A stretch of DNA of 40,888 bases. It comes from Streptomyces hayashii. Its GTDB lineage: Bacteria > Actinomycetota > Actinomycetes > Streptomycetales > Streptomycetaceae. The position numbers were made by a program, and so were the translations under genes. Below the pieces are notes generated by a model. The model worked only from the letters and a program-made list of their open reading frames with translations. It did no database searches and was not told the DNA's origin. The stretch spans positions 1 to 40,888 of the forward strand of contig NZ_JAHHIU010000128.1 in the NCBI RefSeq assembly GCF_024539815.1, read 5' to 3'. Shown here in pieces: positions 16,898 to 25,380 of this stretch (positions are counted from its first letter, which is position 1; the number at the start of each line of letters is the position of its first letter).

Positions 16898-16984
16898 CCG
16901 CTCCGCAGAGGCCGGCCGCACGACGCGCGTCACCGTCGAGCCGGCCGGCGCGGGAGGCGCGTCCCCGGACCGGTGGGGGGTCGG

Positions 16985-17005
16985 TCGCGCAGTTCCCCGC
17001 GCCCC
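16985..17005. repeat. likely copy of a dispersed Streptomyces intergenic repeat
   Basis: The stretch, with core GCGCAGTTCCCCGCGCCCC, sits between the response regulator and sensor-kinase genes. I recall this motif (reverse complement GGGGCGCGGGGAACTGCGC) recurring between genes in many Streptomyces genomes. That is memory, not a search. Its role is unknown. Confidence 0.45.
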
Positions 17006-17057
17006 CCGAGGGCGCCGTGCAAACCGCTCTCGACACGTCACCGCCCCGGAGGGCACC

Positions 17058-18332
17058 GTGCGTCGCCGTCTGATCCAGTCCACGCTTGCCGTCGTGCTCG
17101 TCGTCATCGCCGTGTTCGGGGTGTCCCTCGTCATCGTCGAGACCCGCACGATCAGCAACAGCGCCCAGGAACGGGTGGACTCCGAGGCGCTGCGGCTGGC
17201 CAGCATCGTGGACAGCCGCCTCGTCGGCGCGGAGGACGTCACCGCCGTGATACTGCGCGACCAGGTCACGCAGGACCGTTACGCCGAGATCCGGATCCCC
17301 GGCCGGCCGGTCATCCAGGTCGGCGTCCAGCCCGAGGGCGACGTCATCAGGTCGACGGCCCGGGGCGAGGAGGGCGAGACCGTCCTGGTCCAGGAGCCGC
17401 GCTCCACGGTGACCCGGGAGGTCGGCCGCACCCTGCTGATCATCGCCCTGGTGGCGCTGCTCGCGGTGATCGCGGCGGTGCTGCTGGCCATCCGCCAGGC
17501 GAACCGCCTCGCCTCGCCCCTCACCGACCTGGCGGAGACCGCGGAACGCCTGGGCTCCGGCGACCCGCGCCCCCGCCACAAGCGGTACGCCGTCCCCGAG
17601 CTGGACCGGGTGGCCGACGTCCTCGACGCCTCCGCGGAGCGCATCGCGCGCATGCTCACCGCCGAACGCCGGCTGGCGGCGGACGCCTCCCACCAGCTGC
17701 GCACACCCCTGACGGCCCTGTCCATGCGTCTGGAGGAGATCACCCTCACCGACGACCCGGACACCGTGAAGGAGGAGGCGACGATCGCGCTGACACAGGT
17801 GGAGCGGCTGACGGACGTCGTGGAACGCCTCCTGACCAACGCCCGGGACCCGCGCACCGGCTCCGCGGTCACCTTCGACCTCGACGAGGTCATCCAGCAG
17901 CAGCTCGCCGAGTGGCGTCCCGCCTACCGGGGCGTGGGCCGGGCCATCGTCAGCTCCGGAAAACGCCATCTGCGCGCGGTGGGCACGCCCGGCGCGGTCG
18001 CCCAGGTGCTGGCCGCCCTGATCGAGAACTCGCTGATGCACGGGGGCGGCACGGTCGCGCTGCGCACCCGCGTCACCGGCAACCAGGCCGTGGTCGAGGT
18101 GACGGACGAGGGCCCCGGCGTCCCCGCCGACCTGGGGGCCCGCATCTTCGAGCGGACGATCAGCGGCCGCAACTCCACGGGCATCGGCCTGGCGGTGGCC
18201 CGCGACCTGGCCGAGGCGGACGGCGGCCGGCTGGAGATGCTCCAGGCCCAGCCGCCGGTCTTCGGCCTGTTCCTGTCGCGCACGGCGCCGCAGAAGCGCA
18301 CGACGCAGGACGAGGAACCCACGGTCCGGTGA
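17058..18332 (+). CDS. membrane sensor histidine kinase
   Basis: A 424-residue HK with transmembrane helix 1 (about 5-28), a roughly 90-residue extracytoplasmic sensor, helix 2 (about 124-146), a HAMP-like linker (RLASPLTDLAETAERLGSGD), the H-box ASHQLRTPLTALSMRLE with the phospho-His, and an HATPase domain with IENSLMHGGG (N), VTDEGPGVP (G1) and STGIGLAVARDL (G2). GTG at 17058 was chosen because GGAGGG lies at 17048-17053 and the first helix follows immediately; a longer in-frame extension is Arg/Gly-rich with no function apparent. It is the partner of the upstream regulator. A dispersed-type repeat separates the two genes. Confidence 0.92.
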   Translation: MRRRLIQSTLAVVLVVIAVFGVSLVIVETRTISNSAQERVDSEALRLASIVDSRLVGAEDVTAVILRDQVTQDRYAEIRIPGRPVIQVGVQPEGDVIRSTARGEEGETVLVQEPRSTVTREVGRTLLIIALVALLAVIAAVLLAIRQANRLASPLTDLAETAERLGSGDPRPRHKRYAVPELDRVADVLDASAERIARMLTAERRLAADASHQLRTPLTALSMRLEEITLTDDPDTVKEEATIALTQVERLTDVVERLLTNARDPRTGSAVTFDLDEVIQQQLAEWRPAYRGVGRAIVSSGKRHLRAVGTPGAVAQVLAALIENSLMHGGGTVALRTRVTGNQAVVEVTDEGPGVPADLGARIFERTISGRNSTGIGLAVARDLAEADGGRLEMLQAQPPVFGLFLSRTAPQKRTTQDEEPTVR

Positions 18333-18399
18333 GGCCGGACCGGCGCTTCGCCCGGCCGGGCCGAGGAGGGCCGGAAAGGGCCGGAGGGCCCGGCGGCGG

Positions 18400-18915
18400 T
18401 CAGCTCACGCGCTGTGTGGTCTTGGGCTCCGGCCGCCGGGACTGCTCGGCCACCGTCAGAAAGGCCTCCGCGTCGGCCACGGCCTCTTTCACGGGGAGCG
18501 CGCGGAACACCCACGTCCGGTAGGACCAGAACCGGAAGAGGGTCGCGATGCCGATGCCGAGGAACTTGAACACGTTGCTCTGCAGCGGGCTGTCCCAGCC
18601 GAACCAGTAGGTCGCCGCGTACAGCAGCCCGTTCTCGATCACCAGACCGACCACGCTGAACAGCAGGAACAGCGTCAGTTCCTTGGTGCGCCCGCTCTTC
18701 TCGCGGTCACGGTAGGCGAAGTAGCGGAAGCCCACGTAGTTGAAGGCGATCGCCACGACCGTCGCGATGACGCTGGCCCGCACCACCTGCAGGTCGGTGA
18801 GATGCCGGACCAGGTTGAAGACGCCGAGATTCACCAGCAGGCCCGCGCCGCCCACGGCTCCGAACCTGGCCAGCTCACGGATGAGCCTCTTCAGCCCCGA
18901 GGAACCATGTGCCAT
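18400..18915 (-). CDS. GtrA-family membrane protein
   Basis: A 171-residue protein with four predicted transmembrane helices in the GtrA arrangement. Recognisable pieces are FGAVGGAGLLVNLGVFNLV in helix 1, AIAFNYVGFRYFAYRDRE after helix 2, and FKFLGIGIATLFRFWSYRTWVF in the last helix and loop. GtrA proteins are thought to assist transfer of lipid-linked sugars to cell-envelope polysaccharides. A soluble charged tail of about 35 residues follows. It is convergent with the sensor-kinase gene; only a weak long-loop inverted repeat (18355-18394) lies between them. The ATG at 18915 has no good ribosome site. Confidence 0.87.
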   Translation of the reverse strand: MAHGSSGLKRLIRELARFGAVGGAGLLVNLGVFNLVRHLTDLQVVRASVIATVVAIAFNYVGFRYFAYRDREKSGRTKELTLFLLFSVVGLVIENGLLYAATYWFGWDSPLQSNVFKFLGIGIATLFRFWSYRTWVFRALPVKEAVADAEAFLTVAEQSRRPEPKTTQRVS

Positions 18916-19101
18916 GGTCGTACAGGCCCCCGTCCGGGAATCGGTTTCGTCAACCCAGCCATGCTAACCACCACTCTTCCCGGTTTCCTGCGGTCCGGCT
19001 CACGGGTCGGCCCCCGACGGGCGAGATGCGGGGAAACGGCGGGTATGAGGCCGGAAAGCCGGCGGTAAGAGGCGCGGGATCCGGCCGGGTGGTGTGGCCG
19101 A

Positions 19102-19107
19102 TACCCT
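19102..19107 (+). promoter_or_regulatory. possible -10 element next to the purK start
   Basis: TACCCT ends six bases before the GTG of purK, suggesting a transcript that begins at or near the start codon. No convincing -35 was seen. A G-run (19108-19112) just upstream of the GTG is too close to be a good ribosome site. Confidence 0.3.
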
Positions 19108-19113
19108 GGGGGC

Positions 19114-20253
19114 GTGACGTTCCCGGTAGTCGGCATGGTCGGCGGGGGGCAGCTCGCTCGTATGACACACGAGGCGGGCATCCCGCTCGGCATCAGGTTC
19201 AAGCTCCTCAGTGACACCCCACAGGACTCCGCGGCGCAGGTCGTGAGCGATGTCGTCATCGGCGACTACCGCGATCTCGACACGCTGCGCGAGTTCGCCC
19301 GCGGGTGCGATGTGATCACCTTCGATCACGAACACGTTCCCACCGAGCACCTGCGGGTGCTGGAAGCGGACGGCATCCCCGTGCGCCCCGGCCCGGACGC
19401 GCTCGTGCACGCCCAGGACAAGGGCGTGATGCGGGCCCGGCTCGACGCGCTCGGCGTGCCGTGCCCACGGCACCGGATCGTGAGCGACCCGGCGGACGTC
19501 GCCGCGTTCGCGGCCGAGGGCGACGGCTTCCCCGTCGTCCTCAAGACGGTCCGCGGCGGCTACGACGGCAAGGGCGTCTGGGTCGTCGACTCCGCCGAGG
19601 AGGCCGAGGACCCCTTCCGCGCGGGCGTCCCCGTCCTCGCCGAGGAGAAGGTCGACTACGTCCGCGAGCTCGCCGCGAACGTGGTGCGCTCCCCGCACGG
19701 CCAGGCCGTCGCCTACCCCGTCGTCGAGTCGCGGCAGGTCGGCGGCGTCTGCGACACGGTGATCGCGCCCGCCCCCGGCCTCGACGAGACGCTGGCGCTC
19801 AAGGCCGAGCAGATGGCCCTGAGCATCGCCAAGGAACTCGACGTCGTCGGCCACCTCGCGGTCGAGCTGTTCCAGACCCGCGACGGCCGCATCCTGGTCA
19901 ACGAGCTGGCGATGCGCCCGCACAACTCCGGCCACTGGTCGATGGACGGCGCGATCACCTCGCAGTTCGCCAACCACGTACGCGCGGTCCTCGACCTCCC
20001 GCTCGGCGACCCGCGCTCGCGCGCCCCCTGGACGGTCATGGTCAACGTCCTCGGCGGCGACTACCCGGACATGTACTCGGCGTACCTGCACTGCATGGCC
20101 CGCGACCCCCAGCTGAAGATCCACATGTACGGCAAGGACGTGAAGCCCGGCCGCAAGGTCGGCCACGTCAACACCTACGGCGACGACCTGGACGACGTCC
20201 TCGAACGCGCACGTCACGCAGCCGGATACCTGAGAGGCACGATCACCGAATGA
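19114..20253 (+). CDS. purK: 5-(carboxyamino)imidazole ribonucleotide synthase
   Basis: A 379-residue ATP-grasp enzyme of de novo purine synthesis that carboxylates AIR with bicarbonate and ATP to N5-CAIR. Visible are the N-terminal VGMVGGGQLARMTHEAG Rossmann-like motif, FDHEHVPTEHL, the ATP-grasp lysine region VVLKTVRGGYDGKGVW, and the metal-binding ELAMRPHNSGHWSMDGA. The GTG at 19114 is immediately preceded by a G-run and a TACCCT -10-like hexamer. Its stop overlaps the purE start (ATGA), coupling the two consecutive pathway enzymes. Confidence 0.96.
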   Translation: MTFPVVGMVGGGQLARMTHEAGIPLGIRFKLLSDTPQDSAAQVVSDVVIGDYRDLDTLREFARGCDVITFDHEHVPTEHLRVLEADGIPVRPGPDALVHAQDKGVMRARLDALGVPCPRHRIVSDPADVAAFAAEGDGFPVVLKTVRGGYDGKGVWVVDSAEEAEDPFRAGVPVLAEEKVDYVRELAANVVRSPHGQAVAYPVVESRQVGGVCDTVIAPAPGLDETLALKAEQMALSIAKELDVVGHLAVELFQTRDGRILVNELAMRPHNSGHWSMDGAITSQFANHVRAVLDLPLGDPRSRAPWTVMVNVLGGDYPDMYSAYLHCMARDPQLKIHMYGKDVKPGRKVGHVNTYGDDLDDVLERARHAAGYLRGTITE

Positions 20254-20771
20254 GCCCAGTCGTAGGCATCGTCATGGGGTCGGACTCCGACTGGCCCGTC
20301 ATGGAGGCCGCCGCCCAGGCCCTCGACGAGTTCGAGATCGCATACGAGGTCGACGTCGTCTCGGCGCACCGCATGCCCCGCGAGATGATCGCGTACGGCG
20401 AGGAGGCGGCCGGGCGCGGACTCAAGGCGATCATCGCGGGCGCGGGCGGCGCGGCCCACCTGCCCGGCATGCTCGCCTCCGTCACCCCGCTCCCGGTGAT
20501 CGGCGTGCCCGTCCCGCTGAAGTACCTGGACGGCATGGACAGCCTGCTGTCCATCGTGCAGATGCCGGCCGGCGTCCCCGTCGCCACGGTCTCGGTCGGC
20601 GGCGCGCGCAACGCCGGACTGCTGGCCGCCCGCATCCTCGCCGCCCACGACGAGGAGCTCCTCGCCCGGATGCGCGACTTCCAGCAGGAGCTGAACGACC
20701 AGGCCGCCGAGAAGGGCAAGCGCCTGCGCGCCAAGGTCGAGGGCTCGAACGGCTTCGGCTTCGGGAAGTGA
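20250..20771 (+). CDS. purE: N5-carboxyaminoimidazole ribonucleotide mutase (class I PurE)
   Basis: A 173-residue enzyme that converts N5-CAIR, the PurK product, to CAIR. The motifs GSDSDWPVME, SAHRMPREM with the catalytic His, and AGAGGAAHLPGM are typical of class I PurE, and a companion purK is directly upstream with an ATGA overlap. The C-terminal extension rich in Lys/Arg/Gly is common in actinobacterial copies. A dipeptidase gene follows after only 7 nt, so all three are probably in one operon. Confidence 0.96.
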   Translation: MSPVVGIVMGSDSDWPVMEAAAQALDEFEIAYEVDVVSAHRMPREMIAYGEEAAGRGLKAIIAGAGGAAHLPGMLASVTPLPVIGVPVPLKYLDGMDSLLSIVQMPAGVPVATVSVGGARNAGLLAARILAAHDEELLARMRDFQQELNDQAAEKGKRLRAKVEGSNGFGFGK

Positions 20772-20778
20772 CGGCGAA

Positions 20779-21966
20779 GTGACACAGCCCACCTCACTGG
20801 ACACGGCCCGCGAACTCCTGCGCGAGTTCCCGGTCGTCGACGGCCACAACGACCTGCCCTGGGCGCTGCGCGAGCAGGTCCGCTACGACCTCGACGCCCG
20901 TGACGTCTCCCAGGACCAGCACGCCCACCTGCACACCGACATCCCACGCCTGCGCGCGGGCGGCGTCGGCGCGCAGTACTGGTCCGTGTACGTGCGCGCG
21001 GACCTGCCCGACGCGGTCCCGGCGACGCTGGAGCAGATCGACTGCGTGCGGCGGCTCATCGCCCGCCACCCGGGCGACCTGCACGCGGCGCTGACCGCCG
21101 CGGACATGGAGACCGCCCGCGCCGAGGGCCGTATCGCCTCGCTCATGGGCGCGGAGGGCGGCCACTCCATCGCCAACTCCCTCGGCGTGCTGCGCGGCCT
21201 GTACGGGCTCGGTGTGCGCTACATGACGCTCACCCACAACGACAACGTCGACTGGGCGGACTCCGCCACCGACGAGCCCAGGGCCGGCGGGCTGACCGCG
21301 TTCGGCCGCGCGGTCGTGCGGGAGATGAACCGCGAGGGCATGCTCGTCGACCTCTCGCACGTGGCGGCGACCACCATGCGCGACGCGCTCGACGAGAGCG
21401 CCGCGCCGGTGATCTTCTCCCACTCCTCCGCGCGCGCGGTCTGCGACCATCCGCGCAACGTCCCCGACGACGTCCTGGAGCGGCTGCCCGCCAACGGCGG
21501 CATGGCGATGGTGACGTTCGTGCCGAAGTTCGTCCTCCAGGCGGCGGTCGACTGGACGGCCGCGGCCGACGACAACATGCGCGCCCACGGCTTCCACCAC
21601 CTCGCCACCACCGCCGAGGCGATGAAGGTCCACCGGGCGTTCGAGGAGACCCGCCCCCGGCCCATCGCCACCGTCGCCACGGTCGCCGACCACCTCGACC
21701 ACATGCGCGAGGTCGCCGGCGTCGACTGCATCGGCATCGGCGGCGACTACGACGGCACGGCCTTCACCCCCGAGGGCCTCGACGACGTCTCCGGCTACCC
21801 CCGGCTGATCGCGGAACTCCTGGACCGCGGCTGGTCGAAGACCGACCTCGCCAAGCTGACCTGGCAGAACGCGGTGCGGGTACTGGGCGCGGCCGAGGAC
21901 GTGGCGCGGGACCTGCAGGCGACGCGGGCGGCGTCCCACGCGACGATCGAGTCGCTGGACGGCTGA
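20779..21966 (+). CDS. M19 membrane dipeptidase (renal-dipeptidase family)
   Basis: A 395-residue zinc dipeptidase homologue with all expected catalytic motifs: VVDGHNDLPWAL (first-metal HxD), MGAEGGHSI (bridging Glu), LVDLSHVA and IFSHSSARA (second-metal His pair), and GIGGDYDG with the catalytic Asp. Family members cleave dipeptides, sometimes with D-residues, and beta-lactams. No signal peptide is apparent, so it is probably cytoplasmic despite the family name. The GTG start lies 7 nt after purE; there is no purine-pathway link beyond cotranscription. A hairpin terminator follows at 21982. Confidence 0.92.
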   Translation: MTQPTSLDTARELLREFPVVDGHNDLPWALREQVRYDLDARDVSQDQHAHLHTDIPRLRAGGVGAQYWSVYVRADLPDAVPATLEQIDCVRRLIARHPGDLHAALTAADMETARAEGRIASLMGAEGGHSIANSLGVLRGLYGLGVRYMTLTHNDNVDWADSATDEPRAGGLTAFGRAVVREMNREGMLVDLSHVAATTMRDALDESAAPVIFSHSSARAVCDHPRNVPDDVLERLPANGGMAMVTFVPKFVLQAAVDWTAAADDNMRAHGFHHLATTAEAMKVHRAFEETRPRPIATVATVADHLDHMREVAGVDCIGIGGDYDGTAFTPEGLDDVSGYPRLIAELLDRGWSKTDLAKLTWQNAVRVLGAAEDVARDLQATRAASHATIESLDG

Positions 21967-21981
21967 CCCCGGCCGTCGGGG

Positions 21982-22018
21982 CGTGCGGGCGGGCCGGTGC
22001 GAACGGCCCGCCCGCACG
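21982..22018 (+). terminator. hairpin terminator after the purKE-dipeptidase operon
   Basis: A perfect 14-bp inverted repeat (21982-21995 with 22005-22018) with a 9-nt loop begins 15 nt after the dipeptidase stop. It separates this operon from the second dipeptidase-like gene. Confidence 0.8.
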
Positions 22019-22105
22019 CGTACCCCCGAACGCCCCGTCCACCAGGAAGCACGCCGCCCGCCGTGCGACGGTGACCGTACTGCTGACCGACGTACGGAGA
22101 CCGTC

Positions 22106-23215
22106 ATGGCCGACCTCCAGGACGAACTGCACGCCCTCACCGAGGCCGGCGAGCTCCCCGACACGGCGCAGACCGCCCCCTTCGCCCCGCAACCGCCTCC
22201 GAGCGGTCCGGCCAGTCCGCTGGAGCGGGCCAGGGCCCTCCTCGCCGCCCACCCGGTCATCGACGGCCACAGCGGTCTGCCCTGGGCGCTGCGCGACCTG
22301 CCCTGGTACGACCTGCAACTCGGCGAGAGCGGGGTCGACACGGACGTGCTCCGGCTGCGCGAGGGGCAGGTGGGCGCGCTGCTGTGGTCGCTGCATCTGC
22401 CCGACCGCCTCGCCGGCGAGCGGGCCGTCGGCGCGACCCTGGAGCAGCTGGACCTGGTCAGGTCGGTGATCGCCGCGCACCCCGAGGGCCTGCGACTGGC
22501 CCGCAGCGCCGGGCAGGTCATCGACGCCCGCAACTGCGGCCGGGTCGCCGTCGTCCTGGGCCCGGCCGGCGCCGCCGCGCTCGACGACTCCTTGGGCATC
22601 CTGCGCGTGCTGCACTCCCTCGGGCTGCGCGTCCTCACCCTGGTCGGAGCCTCGTGGACGGGCGAGGCGGGGCTCACCCGGTTCGGCGAGGAGGTCGTGC
22701 GCGAGATGAACCGGCTCGGCGTGCTCGCCGACCTGTCCGGCGCCTCCGACGCCACGATCGGCCGCGCCCTCGCGCTGTCCAAGACGCCCGTCCTGTGCAC
22801 CCGCTCCGCCGCCCGCTCCCTGCGCGCCCACCCCGACAACCTGTCCGACGCGCTGCTCGCCGAACTCGGCGCGGCCAAAGGGCTGTGCCTGGTGCCGTCG
22901 TCGCCCGAACGGACGGGACCGCGCGTGCAGGACGTGGCCGACCACCTCGACCACGTCCGCGCGATCGCCGGCGCCGAGTGCGTGGGCCTGTCCGGCGCCC
23001 ATGACCCCGGCGCCGCCCCCGACGCGGCCTCGGGCTACCCGCAGCTGATCGCCGAGCTCCTGGGCCGCGGCTGGCCGGAGACCGACGTCGCCCTGCTGAC
23101 CTGGGGAAACATGCAGCGCGTCCTGCGCTCGGCGGACTTCGCGGCCCGCGCGGCACGAGAACGACGCAAGCCGTCGACGGTACGGATCACCGAACTGGAC
23201 ACGACGGACGACTGA
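22106..23215 (+). CDS. M19 dipeptidase-like protein lacking most catalytic metal ligands
   Basis: A 369-residue paralogue of the preceding dipeptidase, aligned along its length (VIDGHSGLPWALRDLPWYDL; VREMNRLGVLADLSGAS; SGYPQLIAELLGRGWPETDV). Catalytic positions are altered: HND becomes HSG, GAEGGHS becomes GPAGAAA, DLSH becomes DLSG, SHSSARA becomes TRSAARS, and GGDYDG becomes SGAHDPG. Of the five metal ligands only the first His remains. The frame is open and long, so it is maintained as a protein, perhaps a regulator or binding protein. The ATG at 22106 has GGAGA at 22096-22100. An upstream in-frame extension was rejected because it overlaps the terminator. Confidence 0.85.
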   Translation: MADLQDELHALTEAGELPDTAQTAPFAPQPPPSGPASPLERARALLAAHPVIDGHSGLPWALRDLPWYDLQLGESGVDTDVLRLREGQVGALLWSLHLPDRLAGERAVGATLEQLDLVRSVIAAHPEGLRLARSAGQVIDARNCGRVAVVLGPAGAAALDDSLGILRVLHSLGLRVLTLVGASWTGEAGLTRFGEEVVREMNRLGVLADLSGASDATIGRALALSKTPVLCTRSAARSLRAHPDNLSDALLAELGAAKGLCLVPSSPERTGPRVQDVADHLDHVRAIAGAECVGLSGAHDPGAAPDAASGYPQLIAELLGRGWPETDVALLTWGNMQRVLRSADFAARAARERRKPSTVRITELDTTDD

Positions 23216-23225
23216 ACCGCCGCGG

Positions 23226-23630
23226 TCAGGCCAGGGGCTGTTCGATGCGGCACAGGCAGAAGGGGTGGCCCGCCGGGTCGGCGTACACCATGAAGTCCTT
23301 CTTCTCGCGGTCCTCCAGGTCCAGCGGGCGTGCGCCCAGCTTCAGCACCCGCTCGTGGGCCTCGTCCATCTCCTCCCAGGTGGCGCCGCCGTCGAGGTCG
23401 AGGTGGAACTGCTGCGGATCGCGGTCGGCGCGCGGCCACTGCGGCGGGGTGTAGCCCTCCACCTTCTGGAAGGCGATCCGCGGGCCGCCGGGCACATGCA
23501 GGACGAACCAGTCGTCCGCGCCGTCCTCGGCCTCGGGTGTGCCGCCCAGGACCGCCGCGTAGAACGCGGCGAGCGCGCGCGGATCGGGGCAGTCGAGCAC
23601 GACGGAGCGGAAGCGGGCGACGGGCGGCAT
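23226..23630 (-). CDS. VOC-superfamily (glyoxalase/bleomycin-resistance fold) protein
   Basis: A 134-residue single-domain protein with two beta-alpha-beta-beta-beta modules. It opens ARFRSVVLDCPDPRALAAFY and closes VYADPAGHPFCLCR, typical of glyoxalase-like VOC members. Possible metal ligands include Asp in VLDC, His in QQFHLDLD, and an acidic or His position in the last strand. Substrate is unknown. ATG at 23630 was chosen because AGGAGGG lies six bases upstream. The same frame stays open for another 195 nt upstream and there encodes a relic of a second VOC C-terminus. Confidence 0.87.
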   Translation of the reverse strand: MPPVARFRSVVLDCPDPRALAAFYAAVLGGTPEAEDGADDWFVLHVPGGPRIAFQKVEGYTPPQWPRADRDPQQFHLDLDGGATWEEMDEAHERVLKLGARPLDLEDREKKDFMVYADPAGHPFCLCRIEQPLA

Positions 23631-23708
23631 GGAACCCTCCTGAGCAGTACGTGGAGCGGGCCTCGGGCATGACGAGGCAGCCTCCGGGCCGCCGCGCCGG
23701 TCGCGACG

Positions 23709-23750
23709 GCGGCACAGACGGAACGGGTGCCCAGCCGGATCGGCGTCCAC
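23709..23750 (-). pseudogene. 3'-end relic of a second VOC gene
   Basis: Over 42 nt this segment matches 23247-23288, the end of the intact VOC gene, at 35 positions. It translates in the same frame to VDADPAGHPFRLCR against VYADPAGHPFCLCR (12 of 14). No upstream VOC body is present. It is best explained as what remains of a tandem duplicate after deletion. Confidence 0.7.
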
Positions 23751-23850
23751 ACGCCCTCCGTGGGCGCGGTCCTGCGCGTCGTACCGCGCGAAGCGGTTCA
23801 CCGGGTGGTTCACCGGCCGGGGCACAGCCCGGTGGTGCAGAATGCAGAAA

Positions 23851-23891
23851 GACGCCGGTTCGGCCGACTGAGCCTCGGCCGAACCGGCGTC
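23851..23891 (-). terminator. intrinsic terminator of the UDP-glucose dehydrogenase gene
   Basis: A perfect 17-bp stem (23851-23867 with 23875-23891) and 7-nt loop starts 11 nt beyond the stop of the minus-strand gene. It is followed in that direction by TTTCTGCATT. Confidence 0.9.
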
Positions 23892-23901
23892 GTCCGCGCC
23901 C

Positions 23902-25245
23902 TCAGGCGGTCGGGCGGCCCATGGCCCGGTAGGTCCATCCCGCCTTGCGCCACACCTGCGGGTCCAGCGCGTTGCGGCCGTCGAGGATCAGCCGGTCCGT
24001 CGCGACCTCGCCGAGCGCCGCCGCGTCCAGATCGCGGAACTCGCGCCACTCGGTGAGGTGCAGCACCGCGTCGGCGCCCCGGACGGCGTCGAGCGCCGAG
24101 TCGGCGTAACCCAGGGTCGGGAAGAGCCGGCGGGCGTTCTCCATCCCCTTCGGGTCGTACACGGTGACCTGTCCGCCCTGAAGATGGATCTGCCCGGCCA
24201 CGTTGAGCGCGGGCGAGTCCCGGACGTCGTCCGAGTCCGGCTTGAAGGTGGCGCCCAGTACGGCGATCCGCTTGCCCAGGAAGGAGCCGCCCCCCAGCTC
24301 CTGCCGGGCCAGCTCGACCATCCGCCCGCGCTGGCGCATGTTGATCGAGTCGATCTCGCGCAGGAAGGTCAGCGCCTGGTCGGCCCCCAGCTCGCCGGCC
24401 CGGGCCATGAACGCACGGATGTCCTTGGGCAGGCAGCCGCCGCCGAAGCCGATCCCCGCCCGCAGGAACTTCTTGCCGATCCGGTCGTCGTAGCCGATGG
24501 CCTCGGCCAGCTTGGCGACGTCGCCGTCGGCGGCCTCGCACACCTCCGCCATCGCGTTGATGAAGGAGATCTTGGTGGCGAGGAAGGAGTTGGCCGACGT
24601 CTTCACCAGCTCGGCCGTCGGGAAGTCCGTGACGACGAACGGGGCGCCCTCCGCGACGGGCTTCTCGTACACCTGCCGCAGCAGGGACTCGGCCCGCTCG
24701 CTGCGCACCCCGACGACGATCCGGTCCGGGTGCAGCGTGTCCTGCACCGCGAAGCCCTCCCGCAGGAACTCCGGGTTCCAGGCCAGTTCGGCGTCCGCGC
24801 CGGCCGGCGCGAGCTCGGCGATCGTGCGGGCCAGCCGGTCGGCGGAGCCCACCGGCACGGTCGACTTGCCGACCACCAGCGCGGGCCGCGCCAGATGCGG
24901 GGCGAGGGAGGCGAGGGCGGACTCGACGTACGACATGTCGCACGCGTACTCGCCGTGCTTCTGGGGCGTGTTGACGCAGACGAAGTGGACGTCCCCGAAC
25001 GCCCCCACCTCGGCCCAGTCCTGGGTGAACCGCAGCCGGCCGCTCGACCCCTCGAACCCGGCGACGTGCCGGCGCAGCAGCTCCTCCAGACCCGGCTCGT
25101 ACATGGGGGTCTCACCGCGTTCGAGCATCTCGATCTTCTCGCGCACGACGTCGAGCGCGAGCACCTCGAAGCCCAGCTCGGCCATGGCCGCGGCGTGCGT
25201 GGCGCCGAGATAGCCGGTGCCGATCACGGTGATCTTGAGGGCCAT
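23902..25245 (-). CDS. UDP-glucose 6-dehydrogenase
   Basis: A 447-residue NAD-dependent enzyme oxidising UDP-glucose to UDP-glucuronate for envelope polysaccharides. The N-terminal Rossmann motif VIGTGYLGATHAA, ESTVP-like KSTVPVGSADR, and the catalytic-cysteine motif GFGGGCLPKDIRAF are all present. The C-terminal UDP-binding domain includes VLGATFKPDSDDVRDSPA. Length fits the family. The ATG at 25245 has AGGAG six bases upstream. It is a monocistronic transcript with a strong terminator. A UDP-mannose or GDP-sugar substrate cannot be excluded, but motif spacing favours UDP-glucose. Confidence 0.93.
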   Translation of the reverse strand: MALKITVIGTGYLGATHAAAMAELGFEVLALDVVREKIEMLERGETPMYEPGLEELLRRHVAGFEGSSGRLRFTQDWAEVGAFGDVHFVCVNTPQKHGEYACDMSYVESALASLAPHLARPALVVGKSTVPVGSADRLARTIAELAPAGADAELAWNPEFLREGFAVQDTLHPDRIVVGVRSERAESLLRQVYEKPVAEGAPFVVTDFPTAELVKTSANSFLATKISFINAMAEVCEAADGDVAKLAEAIGYDDRIGKKFLRAGIGFGGGCLPKDIRAFMARAGELGADQALTFLREIDSINMRQRGRMVELARQELGGGSFLGKRIAVLGATFKPDSDDVRDSPALNVAGQIHLQGGQVTVYDPKGMENARRLFPTLGYADSALDAVRGADAVLHLTEWREFRDLDAAALGEVATDRLILDGRNALDPQVWRKAGWTYRAMGRPTA

Positions 25246-25380
25246 GGATGCTCCTGGTGGGGGTTGCCGTCACTGCGCGCCCGAGCATAGTCGGGGCGTG
25301 TCGGCGCCCTTCACCGGGCAGATCACCGGGGGAGGACCCCTGTCGCCAAACTCACGTACCGACGGGATCCGCGGGACGAC

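Noticed and set aside
18355..18394. Inverted repeat between the sensor kinase and GtrA genes as a terminator
   Set aside because: Only 8-bp arms with a 24-nt loop in Gly/Pro-codon-like GC sequence. Chance pairing is likely.
22065..22105. Upstream extension of the second dipeptidase-like protein
   Set aside because: The in-frame extension starts on the terminator hairpin. The ATG at 22106 has GGAGA at good spacing.
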